DNA of 64,000 nucleotides from CAZFLM01 sp964519955 (GTDB lineage Bacteria; Armatimonadota; Chthonomonadetes; Chthonomonadales; CAJBBX01), in contig CAZFLM010000030.1 in NCBI GenBank assembly GCA_964519955.1, positions 1-64,000 of the forward strand, in the 5' to 3' direction. Under the pieces are notes generated by a model, which did no database searches, was not told the DNA's origin, and was given only the letters and a program-made list of their open reading frames with translations. How positions within the stretch are numbered: the first letter of the stretch is position 1; each line of letters begins with the position of its first letter. A program made the position numbers and the translations under genes. Shown here piece by piece: positions 40,353 through 50,229 of the stretch.

Positions 40353-42194
40353 ATGTCCGTCGTTCAAGCTCCCGAGATCATCCCCGACGTACGGCGCATC
40401 CGCGTCCTTGCGGTGGTCATCGCCGTCGGCCTCCTCGCCATCATCGTGCGCCTCTGGTATCTGCAGATCGCGCACGGTCCGGACATGCTGCTGCTCAGCG
40501 AGCAGAACCGCAGCCGCAACATCCGCCGCTTGCCTCCCCGCGGGCAGATCGAGGACTGCGCCGGGCGCGTTCTGGCCACCAACCGTTCCCGGATCGCGGT
40601 CTTCGTGACGCCGTTCGAGGTGAAGCGCAACCCCGATGTGGTTGGCAAGGTCGCCAAGCTGCTGGGGCAGGATGAGGCAGCGGTCCAGGATGCGGTCGCG
40701 TCCGGCACGGTGGGCCCATTCGAGCCCGTGCGCGTGGCGGAGGACGTGGGCATCGAGGTGGCTACGGCGGTCGAGGAGCAGCGCAACAACCTGCCCGGCG
40801 TCGTGGTGCTGCCGGAGCCCGTGCGCTACTACCCGGACGGCCCCTTGCTCGGCCACGTGCTCGGGCAGCTTGGGGAGATCGAGAAGGCGGAACTGGCGGC
40901 GCGCAAGGACGAGGGCTACCGCCTCAAGGACTACTGCGGGAAGCTGGGTATCGAGAAGGCGTTCGACGCCGTGTTGCGCGGGCGCGACGGCGGCCAGAAG
41001 ATCGAGGTGGACGCGCGGGGCCGCATGCGCAGCACGCTCGCCAGGACCGAGCCGGTGCAGGGCGCCACGCTTCGCCTCACCATCGACAAGGACCTCCAGC
41101 GGCTGGCCTACGAGGAGCTGCACAAGTGGGCTTCGCGCGGCAAGCCCGGCGCCGCCGTTGCCCTCGACCCGAACACCGGGGCCGTGCTGGCCCTCGTGAG
41201 CGTGCCCTCGTATGACCCCAACGAGTTCGTCCACGGTGTGTCGAAGGCCTATTGGGGCCAGATCAGCGGAAACCCGTTGAAGCCGCTCATCAACCGCGCG
41301 GTGGGCAGCGCGAACGCTCCGGGCTCCACCTTCAAGGTTGTCTCGGCGTCTGCCGGCCTCGAGGCCGGTGTCACGTCGCTCTCCGACAGCATCTACTGCT
41401 CCGGCGTCATGTACCTCGGCGCGAAGCGCTGGCCCAAGCGCTGCCACAAGCTCTCCGGCCACGGCAGCCTGGGGCTCAACGCGGCCATCGCCCAGTCGTG
41501 CGACGTCTTCTTCTACACGGTCGGCCAGCGCCTCGGGCCTGACCGGCTCGCGAAGTACGCGCGCCAGTTCGGCCTGGGCGAGCGGTCCGGCATCGACCTG
41601 CCGGGCGTCGAGGCGAAGGGCACGGTGCCGGACCGGAAGTGGAAGGAGGCGAGCGGGCGCGGGCACTGGGTCGGCGGCGACACAGTCGACTACGCCATCG
41701 GCCAGGCGCTGCTCTCCACCACCCCGCTGCAGATGGCCAACGTCGCTGCCGCCATCGCGAACGGGGGCACGCTGTACCGCCCGCAGCTCGTGCAGCGCAT
41801 CACGACGTACAATCCGAACGGCTCCTCTACGGTCGCGTACGATCTGAAGCCCGAGTCCCGCCGTGCGCTCGGCCTGCGTCCGGAGACGCTCGCAGCGATC
41901 CAGCGCGGCATGCGCTCCGTCATGGTGAGCGGCACGGGCGCCGGATCGGCCATCCCCGGCCTCGAATGGGCGGGCAAGACCGGCACCGCCGAGGTGATCC
42001 GCCATGGCGACAAGGTGAACAACGCCTGGTTCATCGGCTACGCCCCCTACGACCACCCCAGGATCGCGGTCTGCGTGTTCGTCGACGAGGGCGGCCACGG
42101 CGGCGAGACGGCCGGGCCGATCGCCCGCAAGATGGTCGCCAAGTACCTCAAGATCCCCATCGCCGAGGCCCAGGCCCGCCCCACGCTGGACTGA
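40353..42194 (+). CDS. mrdA: penicillin-binding protein 2 (elongation transpeptidase)
   Basis: This inner-membrane class B PBP cross-links peptidoglycan during cell elongation. The 613-residue protein has one N-terminal membrane helix (about 18-38), a dimerisation domain, and a transpeptidase domain with the catalytic Ser325 in SxxK (GSTFKV), the second motif as SCD (QSCDVFFYTVG), and KTG in WAGKTGTAEV. The order and WGQ/GLGE(R)SGIDLPG context fit the PBP2/MrdA group. No rodA or mreBCD genes are in the window, so the gene is detached from the usual cluster. Confidence 0.9.
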   Translation: MSVVQAPEIIPDVRRIRVLAVVIAVGLLAIIVRLWYLQIAHGPDMLLLSEQNRSRNIRRLPPRGQIEDCAGRVLATNRSRIAVFVTPFEVKRNPDVVGKVAKLLGQDEAAVQDAVASGTVGPFEPVRVAEDVGIEVATAVEEQRNNLPGVVVLPEPVRYYPDGPLLGHVLGQLGEIEKAELAARKDEGYRLKDYCGKLGIEKAFDAVLRGRDGGQKIEVDARGRMRSTLARTEPVQGATLRLTIDKDLQRLAYEELHKWASRGKPGAAVALDPNTGAVLALVSVPSYDPNEFVHGVSKAYWGQISGNPLKPLINRAVGSANAPGSTFKVVSASAGLEAGVTSLSDSIYCSGVMYLGAKRWPKRCHKLSGHGSLGLNAAIAQSCDVFFYTVGQRLGPDRLAKYARQFGLGERSGIDLPGVEAKGTVPDRKWKEASGRGHWVGGDTVDYAIGQALLSTTPLQMANVAAAIANGGTLYRPQLVQRITTYNPNGSSTVAYDLKPESRRALGLRPETLAAIQRGMRSVMVSGTGAGSAIPGLEWAGKTGTAEVIRHGDKVNNAWFIGYAPYDHPRIAVCVFVDEGGHGGETAGPIARKMVAKYLKIPIAEAQARPTLD

Positions 42195-42242
42195 CGGGTC
42201 GGCGCCCCTCCACTCCGGCCGCGTTCCTGCCGATACATCAGC

Positions 42243-43247
42243 ATGCTCCGCGTGACTGTGGTGCTGGCCGCGCTTGCGTGCGCCGCGCCCCTTGCCATCG
42301 CCCAGACGAAGCCGCCCGCTGCCGAGCAACCGGCCGCGCCCGCCGCCGCGCCTGCCTCCGCCGTGCCCGCTCTGCCCACCGTCTGGAGCGAATCATTCGA
42401 TGGCGGCGCCCTGCGCATCGCGGTCGCGGACACGAGGGGCGATGGGCAGGACCGCGTCATCTCGCTCAGCCAGGTGGACGAGGAGCGCTCCTGTCTCACC
42501 GTGTTCCGCTGGGACGGCAAGCGGTTCGTCGCGGAGTGGCAGACCGAGTTCGAGGACACGCAGCGCCTGCTCGCGGCGGGCCGGTTCATCCAGGGGGCCA
42601 GCGACGCTCAGATCGTGACCTCGGGCGGCTGGTACCGCTGGGCAGGACAGGACTACGCCTATCACGCCTTCAACGGCTCCCACCCACCTGTCGGCGCGCT
42701 GCTGCGCCCGGGCGGGGGCGCGGTTCTGCTGACCTGGGAGCGCGGCGGCGTGCAGATGAGCAGCATCGACGTCGATTCCGACACCGGTGGGGGGGCGCTC
42801 GTCTCCGAGCCGGACGATCCGACCGCCACGTGGAGCGCGGGCCTCCTCCGCGCTCGTGCCGACTACCTTGCCAAGCTCATCCCCAGCGCCTATGCCGCCC
42901 GCGGCCTCCTGGCGTTCTGGACCGGAAGCGGCAAGCAACAGCGCCTGAACGCCCTGCCGATCGACGACGGCAAGGGAGGTGGCGCCGCGCTGGTGGTGAG
43001 CGGCAGCGTGGCTCCAGATGCGCTGTCCGAGGACTACCGCAGCGGCGCGCTGCCCGGCCCCGTGCTGGACCTGGCGTTCGGCGACCCCAAAGGCGCGCGC
43101 ACGCCGGTGCTCGTGGCGCTCGTCTCCTCCGGCGCTTCCGGCAACGGGCGCATGCTGCTCGCATTCCCCGCCAGCGAGAGTGCGCTGCGGCCGGCCGCCC
43201 CGAAACCGTCCGCGCCGCCCGCTCTGGAGCGGAAGCCCGCTCGGTAG
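42243..43247 (+). CDS. secreted hypothetical protein with VCBS/propeller-like sequence
   Basis: A signal peptide (to about residue 21, AIAQ) is followed by a Pro/Ala-rich linker. A beta-rich domain then contains RIAVADTRGDGQDRVISLSQ and further D-x-G-D-G-like segments resembling FG-GAP/VCBS repeats of beta-propellers. Length is 334 residues. The tail is proline-rich. It follows the PBP2 gene by 48 nt, so it may be co-transcribed. No enzymatic residues are apparent. Confidence 0.65.
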   Translation: MLRVTVVLAALACAAPLAIAQTKPPAAEQPAAPAAAPASAVPALPTVWSESFDGGALRIAVADTRGDGQDRVISLSQVDEERSCLTVFRWDGKRFVAEWQTEFEDTQRLLAAGRFIQGASDAQIVTSGGWYRWAGQDYAYHAFNGSHPPVGALLRPGGGAVLLTWERGGVQMSSIDVDSDTGGGALVSEPDDPTATWSAGLLRARADYLAKLIPSAYAARGLLAFWTGSGKQQRLNALPIDDGKGGGAALVVSGSVAPDALSEDYRSGALPGPVLDLAFGDPKGARTPVLVALVSSGASGNGRMLLAFPASESALRPAAPKPSAPPALERKPAR

Positions 43248-43356
43248 GCAGCACCTCCTTCTCCCGCCGTCCGCGTGGTACTCTATCTCCGTGGCGGGCC
43301 CCTCGGGCGTCTCTTGGCGCCCATCTAGCGCCGGGGTCCTGATCGGGAGGAAGCGG

Positions 43357-44976
43357 TTGCCAGCATTCACGCGACGGGAAGCCCTGACGGCGGGCGTGGG
43401 CCTTGCCCTGGGCGCGGCGGCTCGGCCGGGGCAGGCACAGACCATCGAGCACGAGGCCGACATCTGCGTCTTCGGCGCTACGGTGGCCGGCATCATGGCC
43501 GCGGTTCAGGCGCGCAAGATGGGCCGAACGGTCGTCATCGTCGAGCCCAGCCAGCACATTGGCGGCATGACCACCGGCGGCCTCGGGATGACCGACATCG
43601 GCAACAAGGGCGCCATCGGCGGCATCGCCCGCACGTTCTACACCCGCGTCCTCGAGCACTACCGCGAAACGTACGGTCCCGACTCGAAGCAGGTCCGCGA
43701 CTGCGCCAACGGCTTCCGCTTCGAACCCAGCGTGGCCGCCACCGTACTGCGCCGGTACATCGATGAGGCGTCGCTGACCATCCACACGGGCAAGCGGCTC
43801 CGCTCCGTGCACAAGGAAGGCAACCGCCTCGTCAGCTTCACGACCGAGGACCGCGACACATTCCGCGCGCGCATCTTCATCGACGCCACGTACGAGGGCG
43901 ACTTGATGGCGCGGACGCGGGTCTCGTACACCTTCGGTCGCGAGCCGAACGAGCAGTACGAGGAGACGGTCAACGGGATCTACTACGGACCCAAGAACCA
44001 GTTCTACCGTCCTCTGGATCCCTACCGCGTGCCCGGCGACCCGGACTCCGGGCTGCTGCCCCTCATCGATCCGTACCCCTACGGCGAGCAGGGCGAGGGC
44101 GACAAGCGCATCCAGGCCTACAACTTCCGGCTGTGCATGACGAAGGCGCCCGCCAACCGCATCCCGTTCCCGAAGCCGCGCCACTACGACCGCGACGACT
44201 ACGCGCTCCTGGCCCGCTACATCGACTCGGGCGTGTTCGACCTGCTCCAGAGCGCGCTGCCCGTGCCCAACGAGAAGACCGACACCAACAACGAGGGCGG
44301 CTTCGCGACCGACTACATCGGCGGGAACTACCGCTACCCGGACGGCGGCTACCGCACCCGCCAGGGCATCGTGGGCTCGCACATCAACTACCAGCAGGGC
44401 CTCTTCTGGTTCCTGTGCCACGACCGGAGCGTGCCCGAACGAATCCGCGAACAGGTGTCCGAGTGGGGGCTCGCGAAGGACGAGTTCCCCGACACGGGCG
44501 GCTGGCCGCCGCAGATCTACGTCCGCGAGGCGCGGCGCATGGTGTCGGCCTATGTCATGACGGAGCACAACTGCCGCGGCAAGGTGGTCGCGGAAGACCC
44601 CGTCGGCCTGGGCGCCTACGGGATGGACTCGCACAACTGCCGCCGCATGGTGCGCAACGGTGTGGTGATCAACGAGGGCGACATGCAGGTCGGTGGGTTC
44701 CCGCCGTACCCGGTCTCGTACCGGTCCATCGTCCCGCGCGAGCGCGAGTGCTCCAACATGCTCGTGCCGGTCTGCCTCTCGGCCACGCACGCCTCCTTCG
44801 GGTCGATCCGTATGGAGCCGGTCTTCATGATCCTGGGCCAGTCCGCCAGCACCGCGGCCTGCCTGGCTCTGGACGCGAACCGGCCGGTGCAGCAGGTCGA
44901 CTACGCGAAGCTGAATCAGCGCCTGCTGGACGACGGCCAGGTTCTGGGGTGGCCGCCGGCACGCACGGCGTCGTGA
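43357..44976 (+). CDS. Tat-exported FAD-dependent oxidoreductase
   Basis: The 539-residue flavoprotein begins with a twin-arginine signal (FTRREALTAGVGLALG, Arg6-Arg7). A GG/GXGXXG-type nucleotide fold follows (DICVFGATVAGIMAAVQA), then IVEPSQHIGGMTTGGLG, the pattern of the FAD_oxidored family found with sugar-catabolic genes in Planctomycetes and Armatimonadota. IDATYEGDLMARTRVSYTFG is also typical. The TTG start is chosen because GGGAGG lies 6 nt upstream and it gives a complete Tat signal. The substrate is unknown, probably a carbohydrate or hydroxy acid in the periplasm. Confidence 0.85.
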   Translation: MPAFTRREALTAGVGLALGAAARPGQAQTIEHEADICVFGATVAGIMAAVQARKMGRTVVIVEPSQHIGGMTTGGLGMTDIGNKGAIGGIARTFYTRVLEHYRETYGPDSKQVRDCANGFRFEPSVAATVLRRYIDEASLTIHTGKRLRSVHKEGNRLVSFTTEDRDTFRARIFIDATYEGDLMARTRVSYTFGREPNEQYEETVNGIYYGPKNQFYRPLDPYRVPGDPDSGLLPLIDPYPYGEQGEGDKRIQAYNFRLCMTKAPANRIPFPKPRHYDRDDYALLARYIDSGVFDLLQSALPVPNEKTDTNNEGGFATDYIGGNYRYPDGGYRTRQGIVGSHINYQQGLFWFLCHDRSVPERIREQVSEWGLAKDEFPDTGGWPPQIYVREARRMVSAYVMTEHNCRGKVVAEDPVGLGAYGMDSHNCRRMVRNGVVINEGDMQVGGFPPYPVSYRSIVPRERECSNMLVPVCLSATHASFGSIRMEPVFMILGQSASTAACLALDANRPVQQVDYAKLNQRLLDDGQVLGWPPARTAS

Positions 44977-44998
44977 GCGCGCGGCGCGGCAGCCTGAC

Positions 44999-47900
44999 AT
45001 GCAGCCACTGACCCGAATCCGCTTGCTCGGCGGACTGACGGTGGAACGCGGCAACGCGTCCATCGACCGGTTCGCCACGCGCAAGGCTGCCTCGCTGCTG
45101 GCGTACCTCTCGTTCCATCTCGGGCGCCGGCACTCGCGCGAGGAGCTTGCCGAGCGGCTGTGGCCGGAGGCGCTGCCCGAGGTGTCGCGCCACCGGCTGC
45201 GCCAGGCGCTGACCTCGCTGCGGCGCCAACTCGACTCGTTGTCCCCGGACTCCGAGGGCATCATCGAGGCCGATCGGACCTTCGTGTCCATCAGCCCCCG
45301 CGTGGTGGAGGTCGATACCTGCCGCTTCGAGGCGCTGGTGGACGCGGCGCGGACCGCGCACGCGATGGAGGAGCAGCGATCGCTCCTCTCCGAGGCGGCG
45401 GCGCTCTACTCCGGGGAGCTGCTGCCCGGCTTCTACGACGACTGGGTGCTGACGGAGCGCGAGCGCATCGCGCTGGCCTTCCTCGATGCCTCGTGCAAGC
45501 TTGCCCTGCTGCTTGAGCGGGACGGCGACCTCGCCTGCGCGTTCGACGTGCTCTACCGGGCGCTCGCTGCCGACCCGCTCCACGAAGACGCGCACCTCAT
45601 CCTGATACGGTTCCACGCGGCCATGGGCCGGGCAGGTGCGGCGCGCAGCCAGTTCGCCACCCTCGACCGCCTGCTCCGCGACCACATCGGCCTGGCGCCG
45701 GACGAGGCCACTCGCGCCCTCGTGGCCGGCCTGCCCGAGACGCCTCGGCGCGCCCCGGTCTTCCAGGCGCGCCCGGCCACGACCGCGCCGCCGCCTCTGC
45801 CGCCTCGCCCCGCGGCGCCCTCTTCCGACCGCTCCTCGCGCTGGGTGTATCTCACTCGCTTCTTCGGCCGGGAGCGTGAGCTGCGCACCGTGCGCGAGAT
45901 GCTCGCTCCCGGCCCCAGCGGCTCGCCCGCCTGTCGCCTCGTCACGCTGGTGGGTGGCGGCGGGCACGGCAAGACCCGGCTCGCCGTCGAGTCCGCGAAT
46001 GCGCTCCGCGCCGAGTACGGGGGTCGTGCCTGGATCGTCCCGCTGGCCGACGTGCGCGACTCGGCCCTGGTGCCGGGTGCCATCGTCGACGCGATGGGGC
46101 TCGACCGCGCCGGCGAGCGCGACCCGATGGGCCTCCTCGCCCAGGCGCTGTGCGAGGCCGGGCCGTCGCTGCTGGTGCTGGACAACGCCGAGCAGATCGC
46201 TCCCGCCATCGAGGAACCGATCGCCGATGCGTTGGCGCGGGTGCCCGACCTGGCGTGTCTCGTCACCTCGCGGCGCGCTGTCGGTCTGGAAGGCGAGCGC
46301 GTGGTGGCGGTGCCGCCGCTGCCCGTGCCCGGGCGCATGGCCGCCCACGATGCGCTCACGTCGTGCGCGTCGGTGAGGCTGCTGGTCGACCGCATCCAGG
46401 CGCGACGCCCGGACTTCCAGGTGACCTCGGCGAACGCCGCCGATGTGGCCGAGTTGTGCGCGCATCTGGAGGGCGTGCCCCTAGCGATCGAGCTGGCGAC
46501 GGCGTGGTCCGCCAGCCTCACCCCGGGTCAGATGCTGCGCCAACTCCGCAGCCGGCTGGACATGGCCCGGACAGGGCGCGCGTCGGGGCCCGAGCGGCAC
46601 CGTTCGCTGCGAGCGACCCTCGACTGGAGCCGCCGCCTGCTGGGCACGACGGAGCAGGCCGTGTTCGCCCGGCTGTCGGTCTTCGCGGGCGGCTTCGACC
46701 TGGACGCCGCCCGCTTCATCTGCCGGCTGCACGGCGCCGCGGCGGGCGACGGTGGCGCGCCAGACAGCCTGCTCCTGGCGGTGAACAGCCTGGTCGGGTT
46801 CTCGCTGCTCAATGCCGAGGAGCGCGATGGCGAGATGCGCTACCGCATGCCCGAGATCGTGCGGGAGTACGCCTCGGAGGTCCTGGGCGAGGCGCACCGG
46901 CCGTCGTTCCAGGCGCGGCATGCGGAGTGGTTTGCGCACCGAGCGGACGAAGCGCGCATCGGGATGCGGGGCCCAGGGCAGATCGCCTGGCTGCGGCGGC
47001 TCGACGCGGACCGCGACAACCTGGACACGGCGCTCGCATGGTTGCTCGACGCGCACGACGCAACGGCAGCGCTGCGCATGGCGGGGGCGCTGGCGGCCTA
47101 TTGGGACGTTCGCTCGCTGCTGAGGGAGGGGCGCGCCGCCCTGCTGCGAGCGCTGGCGCTGGAGGGCGGCAGCCCGGCCGCGAGGTCCCGGGCGCTCCTC
47201 GGTCTGGCCGCGATGTCCGGCGACCTGGCCGACCCGGACGATGCCCGGCGCGCCGTCGCCGACGCCCTGGAGCTGATTGGCGAGGCGCAGGCTCTGGAGC
47301 GGGCAGACGCCTTTGTATGCCGCGGCCATATCGAGTGGAACGATCGCAAGGTCGAGGCCGCCGAGCAGTGGTTCGCGGCGGCCGTCGACGAGGGCGACGC
47401 GCTCACGCGCCAGCACGCGCGCCTTGGGCTCGGCAAGATCGCGCTCTACCGCGGCAAGCTGGACGAAGCGCGCTCCCACGAGGGGGCCGGCCTTGCGATG
47501 GCGCGCGCGGCAGGGACGCCCCTCGGCATCCTGGCCGCGCTGCTCGACGCAGGGGTCACGGCCTGGTTCCAGCGCGATCTCGGCGCCGGCGAGGAGTTCA
47601 TGACGGAGGCGCTGGATCTTTGCCGGCAGGCCGACGACCGGCACTCCGCGATCCGCGCGCTCTGGGTGCTTGGCAACGTCGCGCGCTGCCGCGGTCGAGT
47701 GGCGCGCGCCGCCCAGCTCTATGCGGAGTGTCTGGAGGCCGGCGGGCTGGCCGGGGCGCGGTGGCCGGAGCCCTACATCTGGGAAGCAGCCGCGCACCTG
47801 TGCCTCGACACGAACGCGCCGACCGATGCCGTCAAGCTGTTTGCCGCGGCCGCTGCCCAGCGGGATCGCCAGGAGGCCGCGCGGCTCCTGACATACGAGG

Positions 47901-48049
47901 TAGATGAGCTGCAGGAGCTGAGGCGAGTCCTGTCGGCACGGTTGGGCGAGCGCGCGTACGGCGAGGCCTGGGGCATCGGCGGCAGCATGTCGCGCGAGGC
48001 GGCGGTTAACCTGGCCGTGCACGTTTTCGAGTCGCTGCGCGCCCTATGA
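44999..48049 (+). CDS. AfsR/SARP-type large transcriptional regulator (BTAD, NTPase, TPR)
   Basis: The 1016-residue protein has an N-terminal OmpR-like winged helix (RIRLLGGLTVERG... RKAASLLAYLSFH). A BTAD domain follows (about 95-245: LYSGELLPGFYDDWVLTERER, then ALAADPLHEDAHLILIRF). The NB-ARC-like NTPase has Walker A GGGGHGKTRL (Lys325) and Walker B LLVLDNAEQ. The C-terminal half is TPR-like (DEARSHEGAGLAMARAAG). Regulators of this plan switch on gene clusters when the sensor repeats bind a partner. It starts 22 nt after the FAD oxidoreductase. The target is unknown. Confidence 0.85.
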   Translation: MQPLTRIRLLGGLTVERGNASIDRFATRKAASLLAYLSFHLGRRHSREELAERLWPEALPEVSRHRLRQALTSLRRQLDSLSPDSEGIIEADRTFVSISPRVVEVDTCRFEALVDAARTAHAMEEQRSLLSEAAALYSGELLPGFYDDWVLTERERIALAFLDASCKLALLLERDGDLACAFDVLYRALAADPLHEDAHLILIRFHAAMGRAGAARSQFATLDRLLRDHIGLAPDEATRALVAGLPETPRRAPVFQARPATTAPPPLPPRPAAPSSDRSSRWVYLTRFFGRERELRTVREMLAPGPSGSPACRLVTLVGGGGHGKTRLAVESANALRAEYGGRAWIVPLADVRDSALVPGAIVDAMGLDRAGERDPMGLLAQALCEAGPSLLVLDNAEQIAPAIEEPIADALARVPDLACLVTSRRAVGLEGERVVAVPPLPVPGRMAAHDALTSCASVRLLVDRIQARRPDFQVTSANAADVAELCAHLEGVPLAIELATAWSASLTPGQMLRQLRSRLDMARTGRASGPERHRSLRATLDWSRRLLGTTEQAVFARLSVFAGGFDLDAARFICRLHGAAAGDGGAPDSLLLAVNSLVGFSLLNAEERDGEMRYRMPEIVREYASEVLGEAHRPSFQARHAEWFAHRADEARIGMRGPGQIAWLRRLDADRDNLDTALAWLLDAHDATAALRMAGALAAYWDVRSLLREGRAALLRALALEGGSPAARSRALLGLAAMSGDLADPDDARRAVADALELIGEAQALERADAFVCRGHIEWNDRKVEAAEQWFAAAVDEGDALTRQHARLGLGKIALYRGKLDEARSHEGAGLAMARAAGTPLGILAALLDAGVTAWFQRDLGAGEEFMTEALDLCRQADDRHSAIRALWVLGNVARCRGRVARAAQLYAECLEAGGLAGARWPEPYIWEAAAHLCLDTNAPTDAVKLFAAAAAQRDRQEAARLLTYEVDELQELRRVLSARLGERAYGEAWGIGGSMSREAAVNLAVHVFESLRAL

Positions 48050-48448
48050 CGGGGTCATGACGGTCGGCTGATACGATGGCGTCGTGGGATGATGTTGGTC
48101 GGCCGGCCAGTGCATGTGGGCCCGAGCAGGTATGTGTGCACGGGCCGGTCGTGGGGACCCATCGTCATTCCGCGTTTCCGCACCGGATACGGCGGCACGG
48201 AGCGCCTCGCACCGGGATGCGCCCCCCACGGGGCCGCCGGCCGGTCGGGCTGGTCAGTCAGCGCGCAGGCCCCTCGCACGGGCTTCGCGCGCTCCACTCT
48301 CCTGGCGGAGGTTTCGGGCGCCGGCGCGGTGGGCGCCCCCGCCCCCCCAACCCCGCGGGGCGGGGCTGCCCAAGCCCGTGCGCCGTGGTGAGACGGGGCG
48401 GAGCCTGCCGAAGGGCGCCCGTCCAGCACGTCCTCTGAGCGGGTCCGG
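48050..48448. other. intergenic region without a recognisable gene
   Basis: The 399 bp between the SARP-type regulator and the convergent metalloprotease hold no credible coding frame. A GC-rich stretch at 48330-48372 with the palindrome CCCCGCGGGG may form a terminator-like hairpin. Confidence 0.5.
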
Positions 48449-50188
48449 CTACCGCTGGACGTAGGTATCCGCCCACACGCCCCAGTCGCTGGATCGGCCG
48501 TCGCCCGCGTCCTCGGTGACCAACTCCAGGCGGTAGACCCCCTTGATGTCGACGGAGAAGCGCTGCGCCGGACCAGGCCGGATCGTGCCGGATCGCCACA
48601 GCTCGCGCCCGTCGCCTCGCACCACGAACACCACGCTGCCCGCATCGGCCGCGACACCCACCAGCCCCTCGAGCGTGCTCCACTTCCCGCCGAGCCGGAA
48701 CGCGTATGCAGCGGGAGCGTGCGCGAACAGCCCCTTGGCGTAGACCGCGCCGCCTGCCTGGATGAAGGGCATCCGCGCGCCTTCTTGCAGCACGCGGTCC
48801 CGCAGCGGCTGGCCCCAGCCCACCGTGGCGCTCTCGAACGCCAGGTCCGATACGGCGATGCGCCGAGTGCCCGCCGCTACCCCGTCCGCTGCCACGGGCT
48901 TCGCCGGCGACTGCCAGGCCTCGACGAGGGCGCACCGGCGCAGCGACTCCGCGTCTCCCGCATACCTCGATCGGATGCCGCGCAGCTTCTCGGATACCCC
49001 GGCCTTGTCGCCGCGCTCCAGGGCCGACGAGACGCCCGACCAGGCGACCGCGACTTCGATGGACCCCGTGTCCGCGCGCCCGGCCCCGTCGACCACGAAC
49101 GGCGTGTTCACGAGTTCCGAGACGTTGCCGTCCTCGTGGCAGGCCTTGAGCCGGAACCCGCGCTCACCGGGGCGCAAGTCGGGCAGCTCCAGGCGGAACC
49201 GGCCCTGCTCGTCGGTGCGCGCGGCCGCGCTGATGGCGTCGTAGTCGTCGCCGCCCTTGGGGTCGCTGTAGGCCACCACGCCGAATGGCCGCGGCGAGCC
49301 GGCCACCTGGCCCGACACCACGAGAGCCGCGCCGCGCTGGCTCACGCTGAGCGTCTCGCAGGTGGCTGACGCCTTGCCGCCCGCCGCCCGGCCGTCGTCG
49401 CGGAACAGGGGGTGCTTGGCAAGGATCATGGCGTCCGCGGCCGTCAGGAACGTGCCCGGCCCCTCGCCCCGCAGGTCGCGCCCGTAGGTGTGGTTGCCGC
49501 CGCCCATGAGCGAGGAGCCGAGCGTCCTGCGGTCGGCAGCGGCCTCGGCGTCGTGCGGCAGGCCCAGCGCATGGCCCAGCTCGTGCGCGATGCCGCCGAT
49601 GTAGTGCGAGTTGAACTCGCCGATGGAGCAGGGATGGCCGTAGTAGCCGCCGGGCTCCTTCGAGCCGAGTCTGGCTGGGTCGAGCAGCGGGTCGTCGTAC
49701 ACGCAGCAGCGCCCGGAGTTCGGCCCGCCGCCGCCCCAGTACGGCCCGGCCTCCTTGGCGACCGCGCCGTCCCAGACGAGCAGGTTGCTGAACACGACCG
49801 TCGTCTCTCGCCCTGGGTCGAGGCCCTCGGCGCGCATGGCCCGGTCGACGTCGCGCATCATCTCGTCGTCCGTCTGCCCGCGCTTGTGCTCCGCAAGGCG
49901 CAGCTTGCCGGGCGCCAGGTGGACGACGACGAGCCCGTTCGCGCCCGTCTCCAGGCCGAACGACCGGCGTCCCCAACCGTGCCGGTCCATCCACTCCGCG
50001 TAGAACCCCTGCACGTTGCGCATGGCTGCGTCGAGGCGCTTCTGGTAGCCGGGCAGCGGCGGGCGGTCCGCGGGGTAGTAGTAGACGATGCGGAGCGGCC
50101 TGCGCGGCGCGGCAGCCTGGGCCCCGCACACGGGCGCGGCCAGTGCCAGCAGGAGAGCGACGGCGAACGATCGGGCGAGACGGTGCAT
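48449..50188 (-). CDS. secreted metzincin-type metalloprotease with C-terminal NPCBM-like domain
   Basis: A signal peptide (to about residue 24) precedes a protease domain with HELGHALGLPHD: His202, His206 and His212 as zinc ligands and Glu203 as catalyst, the metzincin pattern. A predicted Ig-like segment (about 275-350) and a helical stretch follow. The C-terminal 140 residues resemble an NPCBM carbohydrate-binding module (FIQAGGAVYAKGLFAHAPAA, YRLELVTEDAGDGRSSDWG). The protein has 579 residues. GGAG lies 11 nt before the ATG. It may degrade glycoproteins; the Met-turn is not clearly identified. Confidence 0.8.
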   Translation of the reverse strand: MHRLARSFAVALLLALAAPVCGAQAAAPRRPLRIVYYYPADRPPLPGYQKRLDAAMRNVQGFYAEWMDRHGWGRRSFGLETGANGLVVVHLAPGKLRLAEHKRGQTDDEMMRDVDRAMRAEGLDPGRETTVVFSNLLVWDGAVAKEAGPYWGGGGPNSGRCCVYDDPLLDPARLGSKEPGGYYGHPCSIGEFNSHYIGGIAHELGHALGLPHDAEAAADRRTLGSSLMGGGNHTYGRDLRGEGPGTFLTAADAMILAKHPLFRDDGRAAGGKASATCETLSVSQRGAALVVSGQVAGSPRPFGVVAYSDPKGGDDYDAISAAARTDEQGRFRLELPDLRPGERGFRLKACHEDGNVSELVNTPFVVDGAGRADTGSIEVAVAWSGVSSALERGDKAGVSEKLRGIRSRYAGDAESLRRCALVEAWQSPAKPVAADGVAAGTRRIAVSDLAFESATVGWGQPLRDRVLQEGARMPFIQAGGAVYAKGLFAHAPAAYAFRLGGKWSTLEGLVGVAADAGSVVFVVRGDGRELWRSGTIRPGPAQRFSVDIKGVYRLELVTEDAGDGRSSDWGVWADTYVQR

Positions 50189-50229
50189 TCCGGTTTGGTC
50201 TCCTTCGTCTGCGCGGCCCGTGGTGGGGC

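Noticed and set aside
48050..48448. Short frames in the intergenic region after the SARP-type regulator
   Set aside because: Several overlapping frames exist but all are Arg/Pro-rich, lack ribosome-binding sites and have no consistent coding pattern.
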